From: Hericium rajendrae
Lineage: Eukaryota > Basidiomycota > Agaricomycetes > Russulales > Hericiaceae
Direction of reading: 5' to 3'
Assembly (NCBI GenBank): GCA_033439255.1
Contig: JAVRDV010000016.1
Location: 1 to 64,000 of the forward strand
Length of the DNA: 64,000 nt
The position numbers were made by a program, and so were the translations under genes. Within the stretch, counting starts at the first letter, position 1. Each line of letters starts with the position of its first letter. Positions 42,330 to 53,785 of the stretch are shown here, piece after piece. Under the pieces are notes generated by a model, which was not told the DNA's origin, made no database searches, and saw only the letters and a program-made list of their open reading frames with translations.

Positions 42330-43440
42330 TTCTTGCCCCTCAGTCTCTGCAATGATGTCTTCTTCCAAACACTCAAGGCAAGTCTTACAGTTGCTCGCGA
42401 GTCTTTCATTGATGGAAACGAAGATCCTTATATCTGATTGGTCAAACTCACAAGTTGTCGACTTAATCAGAAAGGCCTGATCAGAGATGTAATGAGGTAA
42501 ATTTCAAAAGGACCAAGGACTCAATATCCACGCACCTTTTCTGCTTCACTTGAGTTAAAGCAAGAGATTGACTCATCACGGTCTTGCTCCACCTGATACT
42601 GTACCATTTAAAACGGTTCATCAGTCACGCGTCACAAGGCCCTCTGACGAGACGAAATCTGACCCTCATCACAGGTCACAGGTTGGTCTGACGAAATGGT
42701 TTTTCGAGTGTCTGAAAGCACGAAAATGCCAAAAATCCCAAGAATTTGAGCCTCTCGCCGCCCGCAGTGCCAGAGCTTAAGCATGGTGCTTCGTGGCATC
42801 AGGAGGCATTGCCTCATTGGCCCTGTGCAGCCCCGCAACATTGACCTCGTATTTCTACGGGCCACCAAGCATGATTTTAAGGTGCTCGATACACCTCGGC
42901 AGTGGGCAGCGCTAGACCCGGACTTGGTGATTGCGCATATGTGCCACTGCTTGGGTTTGGTCTTGGGTGCGTGGTGCGGGAGGACAGCGGACTGGTGCCT
43001 GTTGAGAGGCCCGAGAGTAACACCGGCGGACAGGCAGCGTCAGCGTTGACATTAAGTGTGAACACACCACCTGCGATGCCACTGCAGGTATGGCCATTAC
43101 TTCAGTGCTGTACCTTGTACACACCCTGCTACATGTCGTACGTATGTGTGCTGCTCCTTCTCGGACGAAAAGTCATGTTGACGAAATTTTGTCTGAAGTC
43201 ACGGCAACATCCTTGTAATGACGAAATGACAATTTTGTCAGGTCCGTCACAGTCACAAGAGACTGACGATCCATTTTAAATGGTACAGTATATGGGAAGC
43301 TCATTGTTCTTGCAGGATATCCAGACTTGCAAACGGCAAAGATCCAGTGACATTCCGATACAGCTGTTGTAAGCATCCAGAAATCAGTGCTAAAAGCTTG
43401 GACCTCAGCATCGAGCTGTGCATACAAAAGGTAAAGAACA
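42330..43440 (-). pseudogene. Unknown small gene, diverged duplicate 2, interrupted
   Basis: Minus-strand blocks are LDAEVQAFSTDFWMLTTAVS (after a GTATGCACAG acceptor near 43425), QVEQDRDESISCFNSSEAEK, and, after a GTGCGT..GATCAG intron, AFLIKSTTCEFDQSDIRIFV...NCKTCLECLE. A TA-flanked transposon (42599-43288) sits inside it. A TATATAAG box near 43590 on the minus strand would suit its promoter. It is related to 39898-40420 and the function is unknown. Confidence 0.4.
42599..43288. mobile_element. Tc1/mariner-like non-autonomous element, 690 bp
   Basis: Termini CTGTACCATTTAAAA and TTTTAAATGGTACAG are inverted repeats, continuing imperfectly for about 30 bp. TA is present on both sides (42597-42598 and 43289-43290). 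The diverged duplicate near 40265 lacks the insert, which confirms the borders. No transposase is seen. The TA duplication points to the Tc1/mariner group. Confidence 0.75.
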
Positions 43441-44100
43441 CAGTCTGGCCTGAAGAAACACGACTTAGAGAGATGTTAGTCTATGCTACAAGTAGAGTGA
43501 GTAAAGGCAAAACTCATAAGTAATGCAAGATATGCTCACCTCAGTCTATTATGTGAAAGAGTGAGATATCTGAGCGAACGAGGGAGCCCTTATATAGTAC
43601 TGTGGGCTCTGCATATCTACCAATCAGAAATTGTACAGTAATTATAAGCATAGCATCATAGATTGCTCATTGTGTGAGAACAGCATCAGTCAGCTCACTA
43701 AGGTATCAGTAAGCGTGTGTCTAACTTGTACAGTAAGGCTATGTGAGTGTTCCATGTGATTCTACAATCACTAAAGTCCAGATCATTTTCGATCTTTTCA
43801 TACTTTGTTGTCATCGAGAGTAACATCATCAACCCAACCCAACATGGCCCACTTGGGTTACCAGATATAACAATAGATTGACTCATCTTCATGTTGTGCA
43901 GAGTGTATGTGAGCGTGAGTAAGGATGGCAAGAACCAACTGCTTATGCGAGTGCAGTGGCTGGTGTGGACAAACAGAAGTCACTACTTCATGATATATAT
44001 GTAGATGATGTGACTTGGTCTTCGAGCTATCCCTATGCTCATTAAAGTTCTGTGCAAACAATGTGAGAACATGTCCTAGCATGTCGAGACTCTGTGAGGA
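43441..44100. other. Spacer before the right repeat array
   Basis: No supported gene. It contains the presumed promoter (TATATAAG on the minus strand near 43590) of the interrupted small gene. Confidence 0.4.
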
Positions 44101-45560
44101 TGTAGAATGAGCAGAGATAAACAGTATGCATGGGCCAGCTGTACAGCAGAAGCACTATCTGAATTATTTGCCTCTAATCAAAGTGTGCCTCTCTTGTGAA
44201 ACAAATCTCTTCCAAATAATTGAAATATTGCTGCTGTAGCTCTGAACTGCTTCACGTCAGACCCAACGTATGCAAAGCACATGTATGATAAGTTTGAGCA
44301 TGATCAGACCAGACACAAATGCATAGCAAAAGTAACCTCCTCGAGGAGGTGGCAGAGAGCAAACAATGTGAGATTGTGTCCTATTGTCTCGAACCTCTGT
44401 GAGGATGTACAATGAGTATGAATGAGTATCATGTATAGACCAGCTGTACAACAAAAGCAGTATCTGAATTATTTAAAGCCAATGAAGGTACATATCCCCC
44501 AGAAGAAGATGTAGCTCAAATAATTCGAATATTGTAGCTATAACTCTGAATGCTTCCACATCTGACCTAACATATGCAAAGCACATGTATGGTAAGTTTG
44601 AGCATGATCGGACCACACACAAATGCACGGCAAAAGTTACCTCCTCAAGGAGGTGGCAAAGGGCAAACAATGTGAGATTACATCATATACTCTCAAAACT
44701 CTGTAAGGATGTATATTGAATGTAGATAAACACTATGCATTGACAAGTTATACAGAAAAAGTAATATCTGAATTATTTGAAGCTAATTGAAGTATGTATC
44801 CTCTGAAACAAGATGCAGCTCAAATAATTTGAATATTGTGGCTATGACTTTGAAACTTTTCATGCCTCATCTAACATATGAAAAACACATACCAAATAAG
44901 TTTGAGGATGATCGGACCACACACAAATACGTGGCAAAAGTCAGTCATGTTCTTGAGAAGATGACAGAGGGCAGACAATTTGAAAATGTATGGTATGACC
45001 ACGAAGCTTTGTGAGTATGTATATTGAATGTACACAAACATGATTCATTCATCAGTTATGCAGCAGAGAGAATATCTGAATTATTTGAAGCTAATCAACA
45101 TATGTATCCCCTAAAAAAAGATGTAGCTCAAATAATTTGAATATTGCAGCTATGATTCTGAAACTTTTCACATCTCATCTAACAAATGCAAAGCACATAT
45201 ACTATAAGTTTGAGTGCGATCGAACCACACACAAATGTGCAGCAAAAGTTGCCTCCTCGAAGAGATGGTAGAGGGCAAACAATTTGAAAATATGTTGTAT
45301 GATCATGAAACTTTGTGAGCATGTATATTTAATGTACATGAATATGATTCATTTATCAGTTATGCAACAGAGAGAATATCTGAATTATTTGAAGCCAATC
45401 AAAGTATGTATCTCCTAAAACAAGATGCAGCTCAAATAATTTGAATGTTGCAGCTATGATTCTGAAACTTTGCATGTACAGCACTGCATATACCATGCAT
45501 ATACCATGCATATTTGAGCAAGATTGGACCTTAGAATAATGAGTAGTAGAGATCTTCTCC
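44100..45560. repeat. ~300-bp tandem repeats, copy B (about 5 units)
   Basis: TATCTGAATTATTT recurs near 44158, 44461, 44766, 45073 and 45378, a period of 303-307 bp. A perfect palindrome, ACCTCCTCGAGGAGGT, lies at 44335-44350 and in degenerate form in other units. The last three units match copy A closely; the first ones are absent from A. Confidence 0.85.
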
Positions 45561-45887
45561 TGGAGGAGGTCAATTTTAGACAAATGTGCTCCAAACAATT
45601 CAGGCATTGCTCTTGGCAGGTCTATATTGCTGCAGCATCATAATACAGCATGTATGAACATTATGTATGCACCCAAATGACCCCAACATTGCTGCCTGAA
45701 TTGTTTGGGCCATCTTCTCCTCCTCTCCCCCCTACAACGATGATTGCCTTGCCGAGAAAGAACGGGACCGCTGTTTTTGCTAAAATTTCACATACAAGGG
45801 CTTCATATATATAGCTACCCACATACAAAATTTCAGGGCAAAATTCCATGACAACAGTTGTTGAGATGCAGGAATGTGGGTACCAAA

Positions 45888-46095
45888 TGCAGGGTGGCTA
45901 GGGTAGGCAGGGCAGGCAAGGTAAGCAGGACAGGTAAGGTAAGCAGGACAGGTAAGGTAAGCAGGGCGGGCAGGGTGGACAGGGTAAGCAGGGCAGGCAG
46001 GGTAGGCAGGGTAAGCAGGGCGGGCAGGGTAGGCAGGGTAAGCAGGGCAGGCAGGGTAAGCAGGGCGGGCAGGGCAGGTAGGGTGAGCAGATAGG
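45888..46095. repeat. G-rich minisatellite
   Basis: About 20 copies of a ~10-bp motif around GCAGGGTAGG / GTAAGCAGGG, slightly variable. It starts directly after the end of copy B. Confidence 0.9.
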
Positions 46096-47081
46096 ATCCA
46101 CCCTGTGTCCAACCTGGGGAGTCTCATAACGAGATCAGACGACACGCTGATGCGCCCTTTAGCACGCCTTGCAACGGCATTGCCCACTCCCTGCCTCCTT
46201 GCCCGTCTCGCTTCACTTCACCTCCGCCGCACCAAGTCCGCCCACCGCGACGTTGCTCCCCGCACAGGACAAGCACCCCCACGGGTTCAGGACCGACCGG
46301 GTCGAACTAAAGCCGGTGTCCCGTGGTCCGATGCACCGAACGGGCAGGAGATCAACCGGCCAGACGAGTCAGCGGCACAGGAACAGAAGCGCGCCCAGAG
46401 AACCAGCCGACTCAATCAACGCGCCCTCGGACGCCCACACGCCCCCGGATCACGAGCGGCGCCCGCGACAGTGCGTTACTGACATCATCCCAGCCATTCC
46501 AGCTCGACGTGCCCGCCGTTCCCGATGCACGCCCCGGGCGACGTTGTAAGGCGGCACCTTTGATTCGTTCGTACCACGCGCACGCCCTCTGCCCTGCACG
46601 GGCCGAGCCACAACGACTCCACTCGCCAAGGGACCCGGAGCAGGCAGGATCAGGAAGGAATTGGAGATTGGGTCGGTCAGCGGGAGGTTGTCGTAGGAAG
46701 TCGCGCCGGGCCGCCAGAGGCGGCCTTGCCCATTTGTACCATAGCTACTGACTTAGAGAATCAGAACGGAATCTGCCTTTTTCCCCTCAGTGGTCAGATC
46801 TCACAAAGCCCGCCGTTTGACGTTCTCACCCCAGTCTCTAAGCACGTCTCAGACGTAGCTCTTCTCACTTTCTCGTGTCGCTCATCATATTCGTCGTACT
46901 CGTCGCCGCGCCGTTATCTACAAGCTGTATCACCTAAGACCCGTGAGTCTTGTCGTACCGTCATCGTCCCTAGCAGAGCCGTGTCGGAAGTCGCCCACGC
47001 GCAGCAAGCTTGCCCTCTGCGGCCTTGCTCCCCTACCCATAGTACGATCACCCGTTAGCTACACGTCTCGGCGCTCCCCTC

Positions 47082-50000
47082 TTGAGATACTTGGTCCCCT
47101 CGCACCCCCCGGTACACTGTTGGTTTTGGTTTTGGCTGCCGCCTCCATTCCCAGGGTACACACATCATTTTGGAGCCCACCGCGAGGGTTCCATACTCAA
47201 AATAGAGCCGCATCATACTAGGAGTAGCGCACGGTCGAATCCAGATCGTACCCTCGAACAAGAAGTCCGTGTTGCGACTCAGGACCCTCAGCAAGTTTCC
47301 CCCGACCTACCGTCACCTTTCCCACCGGTTCCAACTCCCACTAGTCCCCTTACTCCCATCGACGAAGAGTTCGAAATTCCCGAGCTCGAGCGTTCCTTCA
47401 TCGTTCCTACTCCACCTGTATCGCCAACCCCGGCGCCGCGACCCCTTGCCAGCCCCTCTGCTACCGCGGGTCCTAGGACAACGCCACACCAGGCAACTTT
47501 GCCTGCTACCCCCCGTCCCCCTTCTCCTACTCAACAACACAGCCCGCTAGCCCCAGCACGTTTCCCCTTCCCCAGGCCACCAAGTATCCAACCAGTCATG
47601 CCGCCCCCCTCCATGCCTATGCGCGGCAAGAGCGGTGCTCCCAAGTTCGACACCAACTCCCCCCGCGAGCTGGGCCGTTACTTCCTCGATCTCGAATTTT
47701 GTTTTCAGCGTTCCTCCGTGGCAGATGACGTGGAGAAAAAGAGTCATGCGGTCCGTCTCCTCTCAGACGTTGACGCACAAGAGCTGTGGCGGTCCGAGGC
47801 CAAGTATGCCGCCGGCACTTGGGACGAATTCAAGAAAGCTACCCACGAACTCTACCCGGGCTCGGCTAAGGAGAATACCTTTTCGCATCAAGATTTGGAG
47901 TCACTCGTCCACCGAACTGCCGAGTCCACCCTCAGTTCCGTCGGTGAACTTGGTGCATTCTCGCGCGAGTTCACGGTCATCACGCGCTACCTGAAAGGCA
48001 AGAACCGCATCTCCGATATCGAGGAACAACGCTGGTTTTTGGCGGCGCTCCCCAAACGTCTTCACCTGCGGGTAGAGGACCGCCTTGCTCTTACCAAGCC
48101 TGATCACCATCCCGACGATCCGCACCCGATCAACGACGTCTATAGGGCCGCAGAGTGGTGCATGTATGGCACTGCCATCACCCCCGACCCGTACCTGCGT
48201 GGACCGTCGTCAACTCAAGCCACTGCGTCGTCATCAACCGCCGATGCAGGCTCAGGAACGACTATCCAGATTAAGAGTGAGCAGTTAGCGTCACTGGCCG
48301 ATATCCTCTTGAGGAGCGCGCAGCAGCCCTCGCGTCAACCGATGGTCTCCGGAGGTAATCAAGGCGCGCCAATGCGCGGGCGAATGGGGTCGGATCAGTG
48401 CAACTTCTGTGGGAACGTGGGGCATTTCGTGCGCGAATGCATGACAGCCCGGGAATACATGGCCGCCGGCAAGTGCAAGAAGGACGTCCAAGGCAAGATG
48501 GTCTTACCCTCTGGGGCTTGGCTCCCGCAAGGACCCCCAGGCGCGACTATGGCCGAACGGATCGACGAATACCACCGTATGAACCCCAATCAGCGAGCCA
48601 CGGGTCAGCTTATGATGGGTGTAGCCGGTACCCACCAGGCAAGTTCGCCGTGGGCGGGGCTCCCTCCCTACGGCTATCGCGTCGCGCCGGCATACGCTCA
48701 GACCACCGCGTCCCCCTATACCCAGGTCCAGGCAGGGTTGTACCAGCTCACCACAGACGCGCAGATCGAGAGCCTGGAGGGCGAGCTACGGCGGTTATAC
48801 CAGTTGAAGGACGCCTCGGTTGTGCCCCCACCCAATGCCGCGGCCAGCCGTGATAGAGCTAACCGGGCGTTGGAACGAGCTCGCAGGATGGAAGAGCCTG
48901 CCCGCCAACCAGCCCCTCCACAATTGCCCCGTGCGCCGCCGCGCCCGACCATCGAGGATGAACCAGAGCCGCCGCGGGCGTCCCTGCCCCCTCCGCAAGC
49001 TTCACCGGCCCCAGGCCCGGAACGAGACGTCCCCCCCCACCTTTTATCTCAACCTGCAGTACGCGACGACCTCCGCGACCCTGATGGTCCCGTCCACCCA
49101 TTTGCCAGAGCCCGCGACGGTGCAAGGCCCGCGCAAGTCCCAGTGATCGAAGTAGTCGAAGAGACGGGCCCAACCCGTCGTGCGCAAGACTCAGTCGGGC
49201 AAGACGTGCTGGACCGCGTGTTCGCGCGCGCCATGTCCCTCCCTATCGAGGTCACCCAGGGCGAGCTCTGGTCCCTGGCGCCTGCACTATGCGCGAAATA
49301 CAAGGAGGCAGTCTCACGGCGTCACACGCACCCGGTGGCGGGACAGAACCTGTTGGAAGTCCTTAACGAGACTGACCTGCTCTCCGAGCTGCCAGGTGAA
49401 GATGCAGTCGAGGAGCTGGCCTCGCCAGCGCATCAAGTAGAACTCGCTGCAGGTATCCAGTTCGCGAGCGAGCCCGCCGAAGGCGACCGTGTGCAGCACC
49501 CGGCCTCGCCCCCTCATCCACGGGTATCTATCCTTTCGCACCAGTGCGCCGAGCTGCCGGAAGGTGCTGTCGTCCTCCCGGATCCCTACGAACAGTATCT
49601 CAAGCAACTCCGCCCGGACGAAAAGCCTAAACCCCTGATCATCTCGCGCGAGTCTGCGGCGCTGCGTTCTATTGCAGCACTCATAGATCATCAAGAACCG
49701 GTCGAGTGCATCTTGGACCCAGGTTCTCAGGTCATCTCCATGTCAGAGAGCGTTTGCTACACCTTAGGCCTGTCGTATGACCCCACGATTATCCTCACTA
49801 TGCAATCTGCCAACGGCGAACTTGATGACTCGCTGGGCCTGTGCCGAAACGTGCCTGCAGTCTTCGGCAACATTGTTCTCTACCTCCAAATACACGTCCT
49901 CCGGTCGCCCGCCTATGATATCCTACTCAGACGCCCCTTCGATGTGCTTACCGAGTCAGTCGTGCGCAGCTACCGCAATGAAACACAGACCATCACCATC

Positions 50001-50105
50001 TTCGACCCAAACACCGGCGAAGCAGCCACGATCCCCACCCACCCGCGCACTGACATTCAGTATATGCTCGCGGCAAAGGAGGATTTTCGCGCTTCGATGA
50101 TTTGA
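47082..50105 (+). CDS. Ty3/Gypsy gag plus protease-like region
   Basis: This is a long open frame of the retrotransposon. A Pro-rich N-terminal part is followed by a gag-like region (about residues 190-360), a CCHC zinc knuckle near residue 440 (CNFCGNVGHFVREC), a long Pro-rich linker and a retropepsin-like region near residues 860-960. The primer-binding-site candidate lies inside the first part of the frame, so the true start is probably downstream of 47171. The frame ends just where pol opens in another frame. Confidence 0.7.
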   Translation: MRYLVPSHPPVHCWFWFWLPPPFPGYTHHFGAHREGSILKIEPHHTRSSARSNPDRTLEQEVRVATQDPQQVSPDLPSPFPPVPTPTSPLTPIDEEFEIPELERSFIVPTPPVSPTPAPRPLASPSATAGPRTTPHQATLPATPRPPSPTQQHSPLAPARFPFPRPPSIQPVMPPPSMPMRGKSGAPKFDTNSPRELGRYFLDLEFCFQRSSVADDVEKKSHAVRLLSDVDAQELWRSEAKYAAGTWDEFKKATHELYPGSAKENTFSHQDLESLVHRTAESTLSSVGELGAFSREFTVITRYLKGKNRISDIEEQRWFLAALPKRLHLRVEDRLALTKPDHHPDDPHPINDVYRAAEWCMYGTAITPDPYLRGPSSTQATASSSTADAGSGTTIQIKSEQLASLADILLRSAQQPSRQPMVSGGNQGAPMRGRMGSDQCNFCGNVGHFVRECMTAREYMAAGKCKKDVQGKMVLPSGAWLPQGPPGATMAERIDEYHRMNPNQRATGQLMMGVAGTHQASSPWAGLPPYGYRVAPAYAQTTASPYTQVQAGLYQLTTDAQIESLEGELRRLYQLKDASVVPPPNAAASRDRANRALERARRMEEPARQPAPPQLPRAPPRPTIEDEPEPPRASLPPPQASPAPGPERDVPPHLLSQPAVRDDLRDPDGPVHPFARARDGARPAQVPVIEVVEETGPTRRAQDSVGQDVLDRVFARAMSLPIEVTQGELWSLAPALCAKYKEAVSRRHTHPVAGQNLLEVLNETDLLSELPGEDAVEELASPAHQVELAAGIQFASEPAEGDRVQHPASPPHPRVSILSHQCAELPEGAVVLPDPYEQYLKQLRPDEKPKPLIISRESAALRSIAALIDHQEPVECILDPGSQVISMSESVCYTLGLSYDPTIILTMQSANGELDDSLGLCRNVPAVFGNIVLYLQIHVLRSPAYDILLRRPFDVLTESVVRSYRNETQTITIFDPNTGEAATIPTHPRTDIQYMLAAKEDFRASMI

Positions 50106-53100
50106 TCGAAGATCAAGGAGAGGTCGCCTTCATCGTTGATTTCGACTCGGAGACGCCGCAAATCACGGCTTATGCCGCTATACCCCTAGAATGTTCCGAA
50201 AACCCAGAAAAACGCCAAGATCATCTTCAATCTCTTTATCTCTATGCCTGTGATGCCTCGCTTCTCGACTCTAGTCCGGGGGGTCCTTCGCTTTTGGATG
50301 CCCCCGATAAATCTAATTTGTTGTCCGCCTTTCTCTCCGCTACAGCCTGCAAGTCCGCTCCCGCTTCCAAGCAAGGTCGCCCGGGTCCGCCGCCTCCTGG
50401 CGCGACGGATACTGGTCCTCCTGTCGCCTCTTACGCTGCAAAGAAATACAAGCCAGTTGCCCAAAAAGTCCGCCCAGTATTTACGGACCTCCCCGAGCGT
50501 TTTCGGGTTCTCCGTAACATCAAAGGCGACCCTCTCCAAGACCTGCCGGAGTTATCTCCCAATCTGCCCCCGTTCGCTCCCACCGCCTGCTATACCGAAG
50601 AAAGAAAAGCGGTTATCGATCGCGCCCATCCAGAAGGTTTCCTCTGGCCCTCCGAGCGCGACCTACTCCACCATTTCATGTGTCTCCACGATACCGCCTT
50701 CGCCTGGGACGATTCAGAGCGGGGACATTTCCGCGAAGACTTCTTCCCCTCAGTGGTTATGCCGGTGATACCGCACACCCCCTGGGTCTTGAAGAACCGT
50801 CCAATCCCGCCAGGCATCCATGACAAGGTCTGCGAGATTATCCGTACCAAGATCGCCGCCGGCGTATATGAGCCTTCGTCGTCGTCATATCGCTCACGCT
50901 GGTTCTGCGTCACCAAAAAGGATGGTACAAGCCTGCGCATTGTGCACAGTCTCGAACCACTCAACAAGGTCACCATCGCTCACTCGGGCGTCCCGCCTTT
51001 TACCGACCAGCTCGCCGAGCAGTTCGCCGGGCGTGCTTGCGGCGGCATCCTCGATCTCTACGTTGGTTACGACGAGCGACTCTTGGCGGAGGAGTCCCGC
51101 GACATGACCACGTTCCAAACTCCGTTCGGGCCCAAACGGCTCGTTACGCTGCCCATGGGGTGGACGAACTCCGTGCCTATCTTCCACGACGACATTACCG
51201 AAATCCTCCGGCCAGAAATCCCAGCTGTCACCATGCCCTATATCGATGATGTCCCCATTAAAGGCCCAGCTACCCGTTACGAGTTGCCCGGCGGAAATTT
51301 TGAAACTATACCCTGGAACCCAGGTATTCGTCGCTTTGTCTGGGAACACTTCCAGGGCGCGAACCATGTCGTCCAACGCATGAAATATTGCGGTGGTACC
51401 TTCTCAGGGAAAAAGACTGTCCTTTGCACGCCGGAAATCATCGTCGTCGGCCATAGATGCACGCCGGTGGGCTGTTTGCCAGAACTCAGCAACCTCGCCA
51501 AGGTCAGCAACTGGCAACCTTGTACCGACCTCTCGGACGTTCGCGCTTTCCTCGGGACCATTGGCGTGGCCCGCATCTTCATCAAGAACTTTGCAAAACG
51601 TGCTCACCATCTGGTACGGCTTACGCGCAAGGACACCCCATTCGAGTTCAGCCCAGACCAGTTGGCTGCGCAGGAAGACCTTAAGCAAGCGCTACTCGCA
51701 TCACCCGCCCTGCGCACGATAGATTACGAGTCTCCCGCCTCAGTGATCCTGGGCGTCGACACCTCCTATATTGCCATCGGTTACCTACTCTGTCAACAGG
51801 ATGTGGACGACCCCAAAGTTCGCCGGTATGCCCGCTTCGGCTCTATCGCCCTGAACGACCGTGAAGCGCGCTTCTCCCAACCAAAGCTGGAATTATATGG
51901 CCTATACCGGAGCCTTCGCGCACTCAAACTCTGGCTCATTGGTGTTCGCAACCTGATTATTGAAGTCGACGCCCGTTATATATCCAGCATGCTGAATAAT
52001 CCCGATCTCGCCCCTAGTGCGTCCATGAACCGGTGGATTGTCGGCATCCTCATGTTTCAATTTACCCTGGCCCACGTCCCTGGCGAGAAGCATGGGCCGG
52101 ATGGCCTCTCCCGGCGCCGCCCCCAGGACGATGATGCGCCCGAACCCGACGACGACTTCAACGACTGGGTCGACCGTGCTTATGGCTTTGTACACATAAT
52201 AAATGTGCCTCGGATCGGCCACGACCGCCCTCAGCTGGCCCAACAGCTCATCTCGACCAATGTCGCCGCCGGCGATTTTGTCGCGCCTCCTCCGCAAGAC
52301 CACTTGGTGTCCTACGCAGACGTTCCAAGGTCCGAAAAATCCCTCCTCACGGATGCCCGACTGCGCGCCGTCACTGACTTCCTGCTCCATCCGATCCGCC
52401 CTGACGGATTGACGGACCGGGAATACGCTCGCTTCCTGCGTTATTGCCGCGACTTCTTCATGAAAGGTGGCCGCCTCTGGAAGCGCGACAAGACAAATGC
52501 GCACAAACTAGTGCTCCCGCCGACCGGCCGCTGGGCTGCTCTCGTTGAGACTCACGAGTCCGCGGGACACCATGGCGTCGCCGCAACCGCCCTCCTGCTC
52601 GCGGTCCATTTCTGGTGGCCTTTTATGGGCTCGGATGTCGCTTGGTTCGTCCGTTCGTGCCATATTTGCCAAGCGTTCCAGATCCGCAAAGTTCTTATCC
52701 CGCCAACGGTTGCGGTGCCCGCGCCTTTATTTGCGAAAATGTACATGGATACCATGCACCTGCCGAAATCCAACAATATGCAATACCTGGTCCAAGGACG
52801 CTGCTCTGTGTCCCACTTTCCCAAATGGCACATGCTGCGCAAAGAACGCAGCGAGCACATTGCTGATTGGATTTACCAAGACATCTTGTGCCGCTGGGGT
52901 ATGCTCACCGAAATCGTGTCCGACAACGGCGGCCCGTTCGTTAAAGCCTTGACGCAGCTGGAAAAGAAGTACCACGTCCAGCATATCCGCATCTCGGGCT
53001 ATAACTCGAGAGCCAACGGCATCACTGAGCGTGCACACTTTGACATACGCCAAGCCCTGATCAAGGCCGCCGACGGCATGGAGAAGAATTGGAGCTACTC

Positions 53101-53785
53101 AGCCCACTCCGTGTTCTGGTCAGAACGTATCACCATCCGCCGGCGCATGGGCTGTTCCCCATACTTCGCGGTAACCGGTATGCACCCCCTGATGCCGCTC
53201 GATATCGCTGAAGCCACCTACCTGCTACCGCCGCCCGAGGCGATCTTGTCCTCTACCGACCTGATCGCCTCCCACGCTCTTGCCCTGCAGAAGCGTCAAA
53301 AGGACCTTCAGCGACTTCACAGCCGCGTCTACGAGGCCCGCCTCCAGGCAGCACGAAAATTCGAACTGGAACATGAATGCACGATCCGCGACTTTGACTT
53401 TCACCGCGGCGAACTGGTACTTGTCCGCAATTCCGCGTACAGCACCAGCCATTCCCGGAAGACCAAACCGTGCTACCTAGGCCCGTACCTCGTCCTCGGC
53501 CGCAACAAGGGGCGTGCTTACCTCTTGTGTGAGCTCGACGGTACGTTATTCGACCGGCCCACCGCAGCCTACTGCGTTGTCCCGTATTTCGCCCGTACCA
53601 TCCTCGATCACCCGCCATTGGAAGATTTCCTCGATGTCGGCATCGAGCAGTTTGAACGTTTACTCACCTCCACCGTCACAGACCCGGATGACAAAACTGC
53701 TGGCAGCGACCTCGGCGAATTCGACAGGTCCCGACCAAGTTCGCCCGCGGCGTCCTCTAACCACTCGACTAGCGAGGAGGACTGA
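50102..53785 (+). CDS. Ty3/Gypsy pol (RT, RNase H, integrase)
   Basis: This frame opens at the end of gag in the -1 frame. Programmed frameshifting between gag and pol is known in this family. Reverse transcriptase is marked by the MPYIDD block near residue 379, followed by an RNase H region (about residues 540-650). The integrase has the zinc-binding HH..CC region near residues 820-860 and a catalytic core with SDNGGPF. The C-terminus has the usual basic region. It appears whole. Confidence 0.8.
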   Translation: MIEDQGEVAFIVDFDSETPQITAYAAIPLECSENPEKRQDHLQSLYLYACDASLLDSSPGGPSLLDAPDKSNLLSAFLSATACKSAPASKQGRPGPPPPGATDTGPPVASYAAKKYKPVAQKVRPVFTDLPERFRVLRNIKGDPLQDLPELSPNLPPFAPTACYTEERKAVIDRAHPEGFLWPSERDLLHHFMCLHDTAFAWDDSERGHFREDFFPSVVMPVIPHTPWVLKNRPIPPGIHDKVCEIIRTKIAAGVYEPSSSSYRSRWFCVTKKDGTSLRIVHSLEPLNKVTIAHSGVPPFTDQLAEQFAGRACGGILDLYVGYDERLLAEESRDMTTFQTPFGPKRLVTLPMGWTNSVPIFHDDITEILRPEIPAVTMPYIDDVPIKGPATRYELPGGNFETIPWNPGIRRFVWEHFQGANHVVQRMKYCGGTFSGKKTVLCTPEIIVVGHRCTPVGCLPELSNLAKVSNWQPCTDLSDVRAFLGTIGVARIFIKNFAKRAHHLVRLTRKDTPFEFSPDQLAAQEDLKQALLASPALRTIDYESPASVILGVDTSYIAIGYLLCQQDVDDPKVRRYARFGSIALNDREARFSQPKLELYGLYRSLRALKLWLIGVRNLIIEVDARYISSMLNNPDLAPSASMNRWIVGILMFQFTLAHVPGEKHGPDGLSRRRPQDDDAPEPDDDFNDWVDRAYGFVHIINVPRIGHDRPQLAQQLISTNVAAGDFVAPPPQDHLVSYADVPRSEKSLLTDARLRAVTDFLLHPIRPDGLTDREYARFLRYCRDFFMKGGRLWKRDKTNAHKLVLPPTGRWAALVETHESAGHHGVAATALLLAVHFWWPFMGSDVAWFVRSCHICQAFQIRKVLIPPTVAVPAPLFAKMYMDTMHLPKSNNMQYLVQGRCSVSHFPKWHMLRKERSEHIADWIYQDILCRWGMLTEIVSDNGGPFVKALTQLEKKYHVQHIRISGYNSRANGITERAHFDIRQALIKAADGMEKNWSYSAHSVFWSERITIRRRMGCSPYFAVTGMHPLMPLDIAEATYLLPPPEAILSSTDLIASHALALQKRQKDLQRLHSRVYEARLQAARKFELEHECTIRDFDFHRGELVLVRNSAYSTSHSRKTKPCYLGPYLVLGRNKGRAYLLCELDGTLFDRPTAAYCVVPYFARTILDHPPLEDFLDVGIEQFERLLTSTVTDPDDKTAGSDLGEFDRSRPSSPAASSNHSTSEED

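Larger units (their letters stand above)
26225..45884. repeat. Copy B of the large duplicated block, expanded
   Basis: It matches copy A (5481-16640) from GGGCAAAAAAACATTC to GTGGGTACCA. Relative to A it carries an inserted 2,946-bp TIR element (35672-38617), whose empty site is seen intact in A at 14921-14922, and about 5.5 kb of extra repeat-array sequence (39161-44707). Confidence 0.9.
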
